Positions 26,073 to 33,609 of a stretch of 64,000 bases of DNA are shown here, in pieces; within the stretch, counting starts at the first letter, position 1; each line of letters starts with the position of its first letter. The stretch is taken from IMG/VR virus record IMGVR_UViG_3300010334_006851, positions 1-64,000 of that record. One strand, 5' to 3'. Source of the stretch: a virus. Below the pieces are notes generated by a model. It did not search any database. It saw only the letters and a list, made by a program, of their open reading frames with translations, and had not been told where the DNA came from. Both the position numbers and the translations under genes were made by a program.

Positions 26073-26573
26073 ATGAAAGCAATAAAAGCTCTATGCTTGG
26101 TTTTATCGATAATGGTTTTTTCTGGGTGTTCTGTAAGTCCCTTTAGCCCAAGAAACCAACAAAAAATAAACAATAGTAATGGTAAAATAGAAGAGATTAA
26201 ATCAAACCAAAACGGGCTGATGGCAGAAGTAGGGAAACTAAAACAAGACTTTGACTTAATTAACAGCCAATTAAAAGAAGTACAGAGTGGATTGCTTAAT
26301 ATTAACGGTACATTATCTAGAAATGAGAATAGCGGTATACAAATTTTGCAAGGGGATGGATCACTAATACTTGTATTTTCTATGTTTATCGTAGGTGCAA
26401 CGCTTTGGTACAGAGTAAGAGCAATAAAAAGCGAGAAGAATCTTTCTATAATTGCTAAAGAGGTTGCAAAACACAACCTAGTAGAATTAAATGACGACAT
26501 AATAAAAAGTGCTATAAAAGCAGGACAAGGAAAGCAAGTATTCAAAATTTTGAACCAGGCTGTTATTGACTAG
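26073..26573 (+). CDS. Membrane lipoprotein, coiled-coil, one TM segment
   Basis: ATG at 26073 with AAAGGAGG upstream. The 166 residues have a type II signal with lipobox VFSGC (Cys near residue 19). Then come an Asn/Lys coiled-coil-like region (residues 40-85), one membrane segment (LILVFSMFIVGATLWY), and a cytoplasmic-type charged tail. An isolated forward gene among leftward ones. Phage lipoproteins often act in superinfection exclusion or lysis; nothing here decides. Confidence 0.7.
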   Translation: MKAIKALCLVLSIMVFSGCSVSPFSPRNQQKINNSNGKIEEIKSNQNGLMAEVGKLKQDFDLINSQLKEVQSGLLNINGTLSRNENSGIQILQGDGSLILVFSMFIVGATLWYRVRAIKSEKNLSIIAKEVAKHNLVELNDDIIKSAIKAGQGKQVFKILNQAVID

Positions 26574-26845
26574 TTTTTATCGTAACCCTGCTCTTTATTG
26601 CGAAGAATAACATACCCAGAACAATTGTTCCCTATTGGAACATTCTGTCTTTTGGGGTCTTTTCCTTTCATTTGCATTTCTGCTAAGAAGTCTTGAACCT
26701 CAATGTCTATATCCTTGGCCTTGGACGACTTTTTTAAACAGTGGTACTTTCCTGCTTCATTCTCGTCTTCTGCTAAGTACCTGCACTTATTGTGGTTGTT
26801 GCTATCTACCAAACAAACATCTTTGAGATGGTTTTTACTAAGCAT
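26570..26845 (-). CDS. Unknown 91-residue protein
   Basis: Begins MLSKNHLKDVCLVDSNNHNK; four cysteines (CLV, KCRYL, HCLKK, NCSG) may bind metal. Its stop codon overlaps the convergent lipoprotein stop as CTAG. One base downstream of the deformylase gene. No family recognised. Confidence 0.55.
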   Translation of the reverse strand: MLSKNHLKDVCLVDSNNHNKCRYLAEDENEAGKYHCLKKSSKAKDIDIEVQDFLAEMQMKGKDPKRQNVPIGNNCSGYVILRNKEQGYDKN

Positions 26846-26846
26846 A

Positions 26847-27320
26847 TTAAGAGAGATAAATTTCTTTACCTATGTCCTTGATGAAGATACCAAAAGAATG
26901 GTCTATTTCGTGCTGGAAAACTATAGAATAGAGTCCAACTTCAGTTGAATTAAAGTCCTCGACATCAACTCCATTCAAACGCTGGCCTTTTACAATAACG
27001 CTAGAGTGTCTTTGAACCTCAAACCTTCTTATGGAACCAGATTCATCTAGCAAAGAAAGACAGCCCTCAATAGAATGAACCTTATCTCCTGCTGGTTCGT
27101 ATCTACAGTTCAAATAGTACTCGTAAGATTCATTTCTATTCAAAACAAAAAGGTCCAAGGGAAGCCCAACCTGAACCGCTGATAGACCTATACCATTATT
27201 GTCTCTGCAGACCTTTTCCATTTGGTTACAGATTTTAAAAATTTCTATTGGCCCCATGCTCTCCAAAGGATTTTTTGTAGAGGGGGGTATATCTTTGAGT
27301 TCAACTAGCCTGTATTGCAT
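26847..27320 (-). CDS. def: Peptide deformylase
   Basis: The 157-residue protein has all three deformylase motifs: GIGLSAVQ (G-x-G-L-A-A-x-Q), EGCLS (metal Cys), and QHEIDH (two His ligands and catalytic Glu). It removes the formyl group from nascent N-terminal methionine on the ribosome. Phage deformylases are known, mainly from marine phages. Here it clusters with bS21 and, farther off, IF3 and tmRNA, suggesting tuning of host translation. Confidence 0.93.
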   Translation of the reverse strand: MQYRLVELKDIPPSTKNPLESMGPIEIFKICNQMEKVCRDNNGIGLSAVQVGLPLDLFVLNRNESYEYYLNCRYEPAGDKVHSIEGCLSLLDESGSIRRFEVQRHSSVIVKGQRLNGVDVEDFNSTEVGLYSIVFQHEIDHSFGIFIKDIGKEIYLS

Positions 27321-27359
27321 CCTTGCATTTTACAAAAAAAATTTGAAAAATCAATAGCT

Positions 27360-27626
27360 CTATTTTGAAGTTAAATTCTTTACGATTAATTCGACCCTTG
27401 GCTTAAGCCAATTATTCAGGGTTTCAGAGTCGGCCTTAGCCTCACTGGGAACTTTGAGAATTATCGTATCGTAAACAGTGCCATCGTTTGATTCAGGAGG
27501 CAGACTCTTTTCTACAATGTCACGAATAAGCTTAGAAACAGAAACATCCTTCCTCTTGGCCTCTTTCTTGACCCTCTCTTGAAAATCAGTGTCTATTGAT
27601 AAACTTAAAATCTTATTAGAACTCAT
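27360..27626 (-). CDS. Ribbon-helix-helix-like DNA-binding protein
   Basis: The 88-residue protein has an N-terminal strand (NKILSLSIDTDF) followed by two helices with VSVSKLIRDIVEKSL, the layout of CopG/Arc/MetJ dimers. The C-terminal 40 residues form a separate small domain. A plausible phage repressor and a possible ligand for palindromic operators such as those at 42988-43087; that link is speculative. Its ATG touches the bS21 stop. Confidence 0.65.
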   Translation of the reverse strand: MSSNKILSLSIDTDFQERVKKEAKRKDVSVSKLIRDIVEKSLPPESNDGTVYDTIILKVPSEAKADSETLNNWLKPRVELIVKNLTSK

Positions 27627-27871
27627 TATTCACCGTATCTTTCTGGAAAGTTTTCTCTTAACTTAGACTTTAGTATTTGATTTTGCTGTTCCTTCTTTTT
27701 TCTTCTTCTTTTTTCACCTGGACTCTCATAGAACTCTCTCTTCTTATATTCTTGAAGAATCCCAGCGTCTACAACAGCCTTTTTAAATATAGAAAACATC
27801 CTTTTGAACGCGTACTCTCTATCTTGAGAACTAGCATTTGCTGGGAGATCTTTCTGGTAAACTTTAACCAT
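27626..27871 (-). CDS. rpsU: Ribosomal protein bS21-like
   Basis: The 81-residue protein matches bS21: an N-terminal VKVYQKDLPANASSQDREYA, then FKRMFSIFKKAVVDAGIL, YKKREFYESPGEKRRRKKK and a basic tail. bS21 sits on the 30S platform near the anti-SD and affects initiation. Phage bS21 homologues are known and can enter host ribosomes. Grouped with the deformylase. Confidence 0.88.
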   Translation of the reverse strand: MVKVYQKDLPANASSQDREYAFKRMFSIFKKAVVDAGILQEYKKREFYESPGEKRRRKKKEQQNQILKSKLRENFPERYGE

Positions 27872-27880
27872 TTATTTTCC

Positions 27881-29017
27881 TCATTCTTTTGGTACTCTTA
27901 ACAATTTAGTGCCTAACTTCCTAAGTTTTAACTCTCTAACTTTGTCGTAAGACACGATTTCAAAAGACTCGCCGGTTGAAGGAAGCGAATCCCTATCAAC
28001 CTCTGGAAGCAACTTTTCGATCTTAGAGGAAACAATCTTAAAGAGATCATTTCTCCAGTTAAAAGGACTTCCGTTAATTAATATAGTAGAAAACGTAAAA
28101 ATATGATTATTTTTAACACAAGGAAACAAGTCCTCTAATTCATAGTCCTTTTGTAAAAAGTACCTCGGACGTTCGTCAAAAGAGATACAAGGACATCTAG
28201 CCATAAGGGAAAAATAGGACAAATAGCCAAAGAAATCTAGGCAAAGACCGGTAGCTCTCATTGCAGGTAAAACCCTAGAAATATCGTTTTCTCTAAAAAA
28301 TATGCATTTATTGTTTGTTTCTTCTTGTAAGTTATATGAAAGATAATTTTGCCACACCACGGGTGTGCAGTTGTTTGAAACCAAATAAGAAATAAGCTCC
28401 TGCCAAAAGTCTTTACTCAAAGGTGTAATTTGTGCCTTGCCATTATTCCATCTATTAAAAGTAAATGATGGGTGTATAAAAACCTTATAGCCAGGATAGG
28501 TTGAAAGATCCTTCAGAAACTCTCTTCCAAGAACAGCAGATGAAGCGACAAACGGCAAAAACCTTTCAACAGATTTGAACTTATCAAAAAAGTTATCTCT
28601 AAATCCATTGATATAGAATTCTGAGAAAGACTTGGGGTTTATGACATCTCGAAAAAATTCATTTAGGTTTCTTGAAAAGATAGTATTTAAATCAGTATCG
28701 TTAGAAAAACCGTCCGCCCCCTCATAGAACCTTTTAACCTGTGAGAAGTCGTTGATAGACCAATACTCATCAACGTAGGGAAATAAACTCTGCATTCCGG
28801 GCCAAGATGCTAATACAAAGTACTTAGAAGACTTAAACTGCTTCCTATAGCTCGAAAGCAAAAAGGAAGAAAGAACAAAAGAACTTCTTATATCCCCAAA
28901 AAAAGGAAGGATGCTAATTCCAGAAAAGTCGGTGGGTATCCTTCTTTCCTCAAACCTTTCTCTGTTAAAGCCGTTTCTATCGGCAGCTCTTTTTAAAAAG
29001 TCAGCAACTGAATTCAT
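27881..29017 (-). CDS. Glycosyltransferase-like protein (GT-B style)
   Basis: The 378-residue protein has an N-terminal Rossmann-like region (SGISILPFFGDIRSSF, YFVLASWPGMQSLFPYVDEY) and a second half with NNCTPVVWQNY and LCLDFFGYLSYFS. This resembles the heptosyltransferase-like (GT9) layout and the next gene, though sequence motifs are weak. Probably paired with 29019-30176 (2-base gap) in glycan addition. Annotated by fold impression only. Confidence 0.45.
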   Translation of the reverse strand: MNSVADFLKRAADRNGFNRERFEERRIPTDFSGISILPFFGDIRSSFVLSSFLLSSYRKQFKSSKYFVLASWPGMQSLFPYVDEYWSINDFSQVKRFYEGADGFSNDTDLNTIFSRNLNEFFRDVINPKSFSEFYINGFRDNFFDKFKSVERFLPFVASSAVLGREFLKDLSTYPGYKVFIHPSFTFNRWNNGKAQITPLSKDFWQELISYLVSNNCTPVVWQNYLSYNLQEETNNKCIFFRENDISRVLPAMRATGLCLDFFGYLSYFSLMARCPCISFDERPRYFLQKDYELEDLFPCVKNNHIFTFSTILINGSPFNWRNDLFKIVSSKIEKLLPEVDRDSLPSTGESFEIVSYDKVRELKLRKLGTKLLRVPKE

Positions 29018-29018
29018 T

Positions 29019-30176
29019 TTACCTCCAAGACTCCTGTTTCTGGAGCATGTTTTTTATCACACCAGGATTCTCCACAGGGCCTATGATATCGTCCCAATTA
29101 TTCGACTCTAGATCGCTTATAGCCTGATCTAGGTACTTAAAAGCTATAGATTCATTCTCAGCAATGTTCTTATATTGTGCTAGAATTAGCTTCCTTTTGT
29201 TAAAGTCAGATGTAAGGGCAATTCTTAAGCCCTCTTGACCATTACCTACTATTTGGTCAGGAGACTCAAACAATATCCAAGGAGTGTCAACCATGGATGC
29301 TAGTCTTGTAGAAGCAGTCCAAAACTGCACGGTGAACTTCAATTTTGATATTAATGCTAATGTAAGTTCCAATTTTGAAGCATCTTCAGTAACGCTAAAG
29401 TCTGTTACATCAGAAACAGGACATGGAAGAATGCTCTGTTTCTCTCCTAGCCAGATTGGATCATACCCTTTTGATCTAAGAAAGTTTATAAGTTCAACAT
29501 AAAAGTCTTTACTTAAGTTTCTGCCCCAACAGGCTCTTCCTCTTGCGAAAATACCGACTGAATTTGTTTTTAAGTACTTTGCTACATGGTCCAAACAATC
29601 TTTACTAGGCGAAGGGATCTTGATAGCTTTTGACTTATTGCTCTTTACATCATTAAGTATTCCCCATTCTGTGTCGCTAGATCCGCACTTAGTACAAGGA
29701 AGTTTAGATTTATACCAAACATTACCACAAGACTTGCATTTATTCTGGAAGCATATGGCCGAGAAGTGATAATGGTTACACAGCCTGCCGTACTTTGAAA
29801 GGCTCTTCTCTAAATTAACAATGTTCTTTGAGCTGTTTTTAAGTCCATTTGAATACTCCCTCATCCATTGATACTCTTTTTTAACGCCCCAAAATTCATC
29901 GACCAAGTGTCTATAAAGATACTCCCTGCCATGCCAACCGACACAAATGGTATAATAATTGGTGTCTTGAACGATTCTAGGTATGCAATACATCAAAGCC
30001 ATAGACTCACAGCCAAACTCACCAAAACAGCTTATAAACAGAATATCCTTCTTGTCAGAAGGAGGTTGTCTGCTGGTGAATTTGAATTTATCGAATTTTA
30101 TATCGCTAAGGACCTTTTCTTCTTCTCTAGGAGAGCCACACCCCAGATTTCTTAGGGTCCGTTTAATTAGTTTCAT
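29019..30176 (-). CDS. Glycosyltransferase-like protein with inserted zinc ribbon
   Basis: ATG at 30176 (inside the end of the zinc-ribbon gene); 385 residues. GT9-like features: FISCFGEFGCESM at the N-terminus and GYDPIWLGEKQS with FWTASTRLASMVDTPWILFESP in the C-terminal Rossmann half. Between them is a four-cysteine zinc ribbon (CKSCGNVW...CTKCGSS). The insertion is unusual for such enzymes. Donor and acceptor unknown. Confidence 0.5.
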   Translation of the reverse strand: MKLIKRTLRNLGCGSPREEEKVLSDIKFDKFKFTSRQPPSDKKDILFISCFGEFGCESMALMYCIPRIVQDTNYYTICVGWHGREYLYRHLVDEFWGVKKEYQWMREYSNGLKNSSKNIVNLEKSLSKYGRLCNHYHFSAICFQNKCKSCGNVWYKSKLPCTKCGSSDTEWGILNDVKSNKSKAIKIPSPSKDCLDHVAKYLKTNSVGIFARGRACWGRNLSKDFYVELINFLRSKGYDPIWLGEKQSILPCPVSDVTDFSVTEDASKLELTLALISKLKFTVQFWTASTRLASMVDTPWILFESPDQIVGNGQEGLRIALTSDFNKRKLILAQYKNIAENESIAFKYLDQAISDLESNNWDDIIGPVENPGVIKNMLQKQESWR

Positions 30177-30351
30177 TCTTTGCCCTGAACATCTTGACCT
30201 TGTTGCCACATCTGGGACAAAGGAACTGTCTAGGCTTGCCGCATTTGGAGCAAGAAGACACTACCTCTTTAAGGTCATCCAATTCGTCAGAACGACCTTT
30301 AGATAGCCTAAGCCAGGAGCAAAAGTTGCATCTTAAAATAAAGTTAGCCAC
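30163..30351 (-). CDS. Small zinc-ribbon protein
   Basis: The 62 residues contain three CxxC knuckles (CNFC, CSKCGKP, CPRCGNK) separated by a charged helix. Likely binds two zinc ions or serves as an adaptor. It overlaps the start of the zinc-ribbon-bearing glycosyltransferase-like gene by 14 bases, suggesting a shared task. Confidence 0.7.
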   Translation of the reverse strand: MANFILRCNFCSWLRLSKGRSDELDDLKEVVSSCSKCGKPRQFLCPRCGNKVKMFRAKNETN

Positions 30352-30371
30352 TAATTATAAGAGTAAACATA

Positions 30372-31502
30372 TTATTTCTTTATTATTTTGAATACTCTTT
30401 TTAGCTCTCTATCATTTAAGCATTCCCAAAGCTTATCGCGGGAAGAATCCTCGCTATCGTTGTCTAATGACAAGCTTCCAAGATTAAAATAATATGCACC
30501 TTTTCCTAGTTTTCCCCCTCCTCCGCCGTAACTACCGCCTAGCTCTTTGCAAAGGGACGGGACAGCCAAAGCAGCGTTGGTGCTTCTAACACACCCTTCA
30601 ACCCGAACACCATCAACTATAGCAAATGCGACAGATGTCTCTACGTTTTCCCAAGAAAGCATCTCATCCGCTACAATTGCAATCAAATCTCGGTTACTAC
30701 TTGTTATAAAACCTATACCATGAATCAAGACTCCATCTTTTATTCTATCATGAGCTTTTTGTGCAACATTTGCTCTGGCTTGAACCCAATCTCTAGGGTG
30801 TTTAAATTTTGTTATCTGTTTAAGTGCAACCGGATTGCGAAAGTTGAAAAGTTCGCTATAAGCTTTGTGATCTATTTCAGAGGTGTCATCAGAAGTTTGA
30901 TAATCTGTATCTATTATAATTCCAACAAGCAAAGCAGTGGCAACCTTTGAGTCGTTATCATTGTCCTCTTCAAAAGATAAGCCATGTTGTTTGATAAGCT
31001 GATAAACCGTAGAGCAAGCACTCCCTGCCTTAAGATTTAAATAAAGTCCTTTAAAAGAATTGCTAGGTGCTTCTTTATGGTGGTCTATAACCAAATCAAA
31101 GGAAATATTAGGAGGACATGCAGCATGAGATGGAATTACATCAATAGAAACTTTAATGTCATAAGAAGACGGATCGCACTCAGTGTACAACTTCAAATCT
31201 GGGTCTAGCAGATTCACCATTCTTTGGTTTTGTGGATGAGATATTATTCCATCGTAAAAGCAATCTACTTCTAAATTCTCATAAGATTTTTTAAGCATCC
31301 AAGCAAAACCCATAAGACCACCAACAGCATCTGGGTCTGGTGAGGGGTGCGTAAAAACGGCAACCTTGACATGGCCTCTTTCACACACAACTTTGCTAAT
31401 CTTATCAGACAAGAATTTATGACACCTAGAAACAGTTGTTTCTCTTATCTTCTTTTTAGGTCTTTCTTTTATAGAGATTCCAGATTCTTCTTCCTTCTTC
31501 AT
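30372..31502 (-). CDS. DHH/DHHA1 phosphoesterase
   Basis: The ATG overlapping the upstream stop (ATGA at 31499-31502) gives 376 residues. The RecJ/NrnA/GdpP motifs are visible: HPSPDPDAVGG (D-x-D), SIDVIP, VIDHHKEA (DHH), then a DHHA1-type glycine loop (GGSYGGGGGKLGKG). Such enzymes degrade nano-RNA, pAp or cyclic dinucleotides. An NrnA-like or cyclic-dinucleotide role is possible; the latter would matter against nucleotide-signalling defence. Substrate not decided by sequence. Confidence 0.85.
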   Translation of the reverse strand: MKKEEESGISIKERPKKKIRETTVSRCHKFLSDKISKVVCERGHVKVAVFTHPSPDPDAVGGLMGFAWMLKKSYENLEVDCFYDGIISHPQNQRMVNLLDPDLKLYTECDPSSYDIKVSIDVIPSHAACPPNISFDLVIDHHKEAPSNSFKGLYLNLKAGSACSTVYQLIKQHGLSFEEDNDNDSKVATALLVGIIIDTDYQTSDDTSEIDHKAYSELFNFRNPVALKQITKFKHPRDWVQARANVAQKAHDRIKDGVLIHGIGFITSSNRDLIAIVADEMLSWENVETSVAFAIVDGVRVEGCVRSTNAALAVPSLCKELGGSYGGGGGKLGKGAYYFNLGSLSLDNDSEDSSRDKLWECLNDRELKRVFKIIKK

Positions 31503-31912
31503 TTGTCTACCCTGCGAGAGTTCAGCCAACTTCCTAAGCTAGTTCTTTTATTACCTAAGGTAAAATTTATTTTTAAAAGCCAAACATCATTGCTCTGTTT
31601 TTGAATTAAAACAGCTTTAGGTTTAGTTGCTTTTCTAAATAAGTCTCTAAGCTCAGAATCTGTGCAGTTAATTGCATCACAATCTATCTTTCCAACAATA
31701 GACATGGAGCTAGATTGATCCTCTAAAACTAAATCAAAAAGATTATCGCCTAAAATAGAAATTTTTCTTATATCTATTTCTTCTTCACTAAGGCTTAAGC
31801 TTTTGGCTATTATGGGGGCGCCATTTTTAGCAAGGTCAACTTGAACGTAGAGAACAACAGCGATAAGTATCCAAAGACCTAAAATGATAAAATCAAATAC
31901 CCTATTTTGCAT
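31499..31912 (-). CDS. Membrane-anchored protein of unknown function
   Basis: The 137 residues have an N-terminal membrane anchor at residues 6-26 (FDFIILGLWILIAVVLYV) and a beta-rich outer domain. A near-consensus promoter places +1 on the A of the ATG, and there is no SD, so the mRNA is predicted to be leaderless. Stop overlaps the DHH gene start. Confidence 0.6.
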   Translation of the reverse strand: MQNRVFDFIILGLWILIAVVLYVQVDLAKNGAPIIAKSLSLSEEEIDIRKISILGDNLFDLVLEDQSSSMSIVGKIDCDAINCTDSELRDLFRKATKPKAVLIQKQSNDVWLLKINFTLGNKRTSLGSWLNSRRVDK

Positions 31913-31918
31913 GGAGCT

Positions 31919-31947
31919 ATTGTAATCAACTAGAAATTCAGTGTCAA
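31919..31947 (-). promoter_or_regulatory. Strong sigma70 promoter
   Basis: TTGACA (31947-31942), 17-base spacer, TACAAT (31924-31919). Standard spacing puts the transcription start at 31912, the first base of the downstream ATG. Confidence 0.65.
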
Positions 31948-32505
31948 CTAAGCAGATTTAGGATCAAACCTGTTGCCCGCTAGTGAATCACTCAATTTGT
32001 CTATTTCATTTTTTAAGGAATCTATCTTGGATTGAACCCCTTCAACCTTTGAATCTTGATCTTTAGAAACTAAAGAATTCAATTTTGATTCAAGTTCATG
32101 TAGTTCTACTTTTAGTTTCTCTAGCTCTTCTATCTCTTTGCCGCCAGACCCCCAGTTTGGAGTTACGTTTAAATCCTGGTCCTTTCCTACAGAATTAGGA
32201 TATACTGGGTTTTGAGAAGTACCTATGGCGTTAACAACGGTCTTTAAAGGATTATTCTCTTCACTCAACGGGTCTGCTTTTCTAGAAAGTATGGCCCAAT
32301 ATTTGGTATCAACTTCATTTAAAGGCTTATCTCTGTCGTAATCGTCTGCTAGATATTGACCAAAAAAGTCTGTACCTCTGTCGGTCTCTTCTTCTCTTTC
32401 TGCTTCTGTGTTAGCAGGCAATGAAGGGGCATTGAAGATGCCTTTTTGTACAGCATTATCCCATATTTTAGCAAACTTGTTAATATCGTCCATCATGTCG
32501 CCCAT
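31948..32505 (-). CDS. Unknown protein with C-terminal coiled coil
   Basis: The 185 residues begin MGDMMDDINKFAKIWDNAVQK with a GGAGG SD. The N-terminal 100 residues are mixed; residues 120-175 form a strong heptad coiled coil (EIEELEKLKVELHELESKL). Could be a virion assembly or scaffold-type protein, in line with neighbouring small phage genes, but no family recognised. Confidence 0.55.
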   Translation of the reverse strand: MGDMMDDINKFAKIWDNAVQKGIFNAPSLPANTEAEREEETDRGTDFFGQYLADDYDRDKPLNEVDTKYWAILSRKADPLSEENNPLKTVVNAIGTSQNPVYPNSVGKDQDLNVTPNWGSGGKEIEELEKLKVELHELESKLNSLVSKDQDSKVEGVQSKIDSLKNEIDKLSDSLAGNRFDPKSA

Positions 32506-32528
32506 AAATAACCTCCAATTAGTTAATA

Positions 32529-33095
32529 CTATATAGGCTCTACCAACAAAGAATCTATTGTCTTTTTATTAAGTCTAACCTCATAAAATTGGTCTAACCA
32601 TCCTTTTTTTGTTCCAGTATAAAGCGTATAACCCCTTAAAAACCTTTTTATGGCGTATTTAGTTGCAAGAGCATAAGGATCACTGAAAAGTGATTCCTCA
32701 AAATTCTTCTTGCTTGGCGAATAGCTGTTACCGCATCTCAAAAGTATAGTAAATAAAGACCTTCTCATGGATCTTATGGTCCACCAAGCAGAAGGCCTAA
32801 TCCACATAATAGATTTCCTCTGTGTTGGACCGTATTCTGATGGGAAGTCTATATCCACCATATTTTCTAATCTTTCCATAAAACGAGCTACATTGTAGCT
32901 TTTATTAGGGTCGTGAGAAAAGAAAAAAAGATCTAAGTTATAAAGCTGTGGGTGGAATATATCCCTGCAGTAATGCCACTGTGGTATTCTATACTTATCT
33001 CCAGAAAAACCCTTATACCTTGCAAAGCTTCCTGGCTCTGGTCTATACGGTGTTGTTACATATAGCGTTTCATTGAACTTCCTGTTGTTGCTCAT
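32529..33095 (-). CDS. Unknown 188-residue protein
   Basis: Begins MSNNRKFNETLYVTTPYRP; rich in aromatic and Arg residues (WHYCRDIF, RPSAWWTIRSMRRS, FLRGYTLYTG). Overlaps the upstream gene by 26 bases. Possibly nucleic-acid- or virion-associated by composition; no family recognised. Confidence 0.55.
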   Translation of the reverse strand: MSNNRKFNETLYVTTPYRPEPGSFARYKGFSGDKYRIPQWHYCRDIFHPQLYNLDLFFFSHDPNKSYNVARFMERLENMVDIDFPSEYGPTQRKSIMWIRPSAWWTIRSMRRSLFTILLRCGNSYSPSKKNFEESLFSDPYALATKYAIKRFLRGYTLYTGTKKGWLDQFYEVRLNKKTIDSLLVEPI

Positions 33096-33567
33096 CCCCT
33101 TCCTTTGTAGGATTTGAATTTAACTTCGACTCCATTCTAAGTTTGTTGCCTGACTTGTCTAGGAACTCATCTAAGTTCGCTATGCCGATTAAGGACCAAT
33201 GGGGATCGTCTAATGGTACGAATTCCTTTTTCGTATAATAGAACGATTCCATTTGGTATTTATACACTTTACTCTCAACTTCTTCAGGTTTCATACCAGA
33301 AAACAGGTCTTGACATATGTCCTTACAAATACGTATAGCATCTTTTTCTGTGGCACAGCCTAATTTCCTCATAACCTGGATGGCTGCATTTACCTTGTTA
33401 TCTTTGTTGTAAAGAAGATCTATTATATCTTTCTTCATCCTGCCGTCTACGAACTCAGCGATAGCAGTGAATCTTGCCATAATGTCTCCCTTTTCAGGAC
33501 GGCAATTTCTGCAATCTCTAAAGTACTGTGTAAAGTTGTTCTCATCTATAACAAGTTCTTGGTTCAT
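33070..33567 (-). CDS. Unknown 165-residue protein
   Basis: Begins MNQELVIDENNFTQYFRDCR; helical with ATEKDAIRICKDICQDLFSG. AAAGGAA SD. It directly follows the polymerase C-terminal gene (42 bases) in the same direction, so a replication link is possible but not shown. Confidence 0.55.
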   Translation of the reverse strand: MNQELVIDENNFTQYFRDCRNCRPEKGDIMARFTAIAEFVDGRMKKDIIDLLYNKDNKVNAAIQVMRKLGCATEKDAIRICKDICQDLFSGMKPEEVESKVYKYQMESFYYTKKEFVPLDDPHWSLIGIANLDEFLDKSGNKLRMESKLNSNPTKEGDEQQQEVQ

Positions 33568-33609
33568 AATTTTTCCTTTTGCCTATAAATAAGTTAGTTT
33601 CCAATAAAT

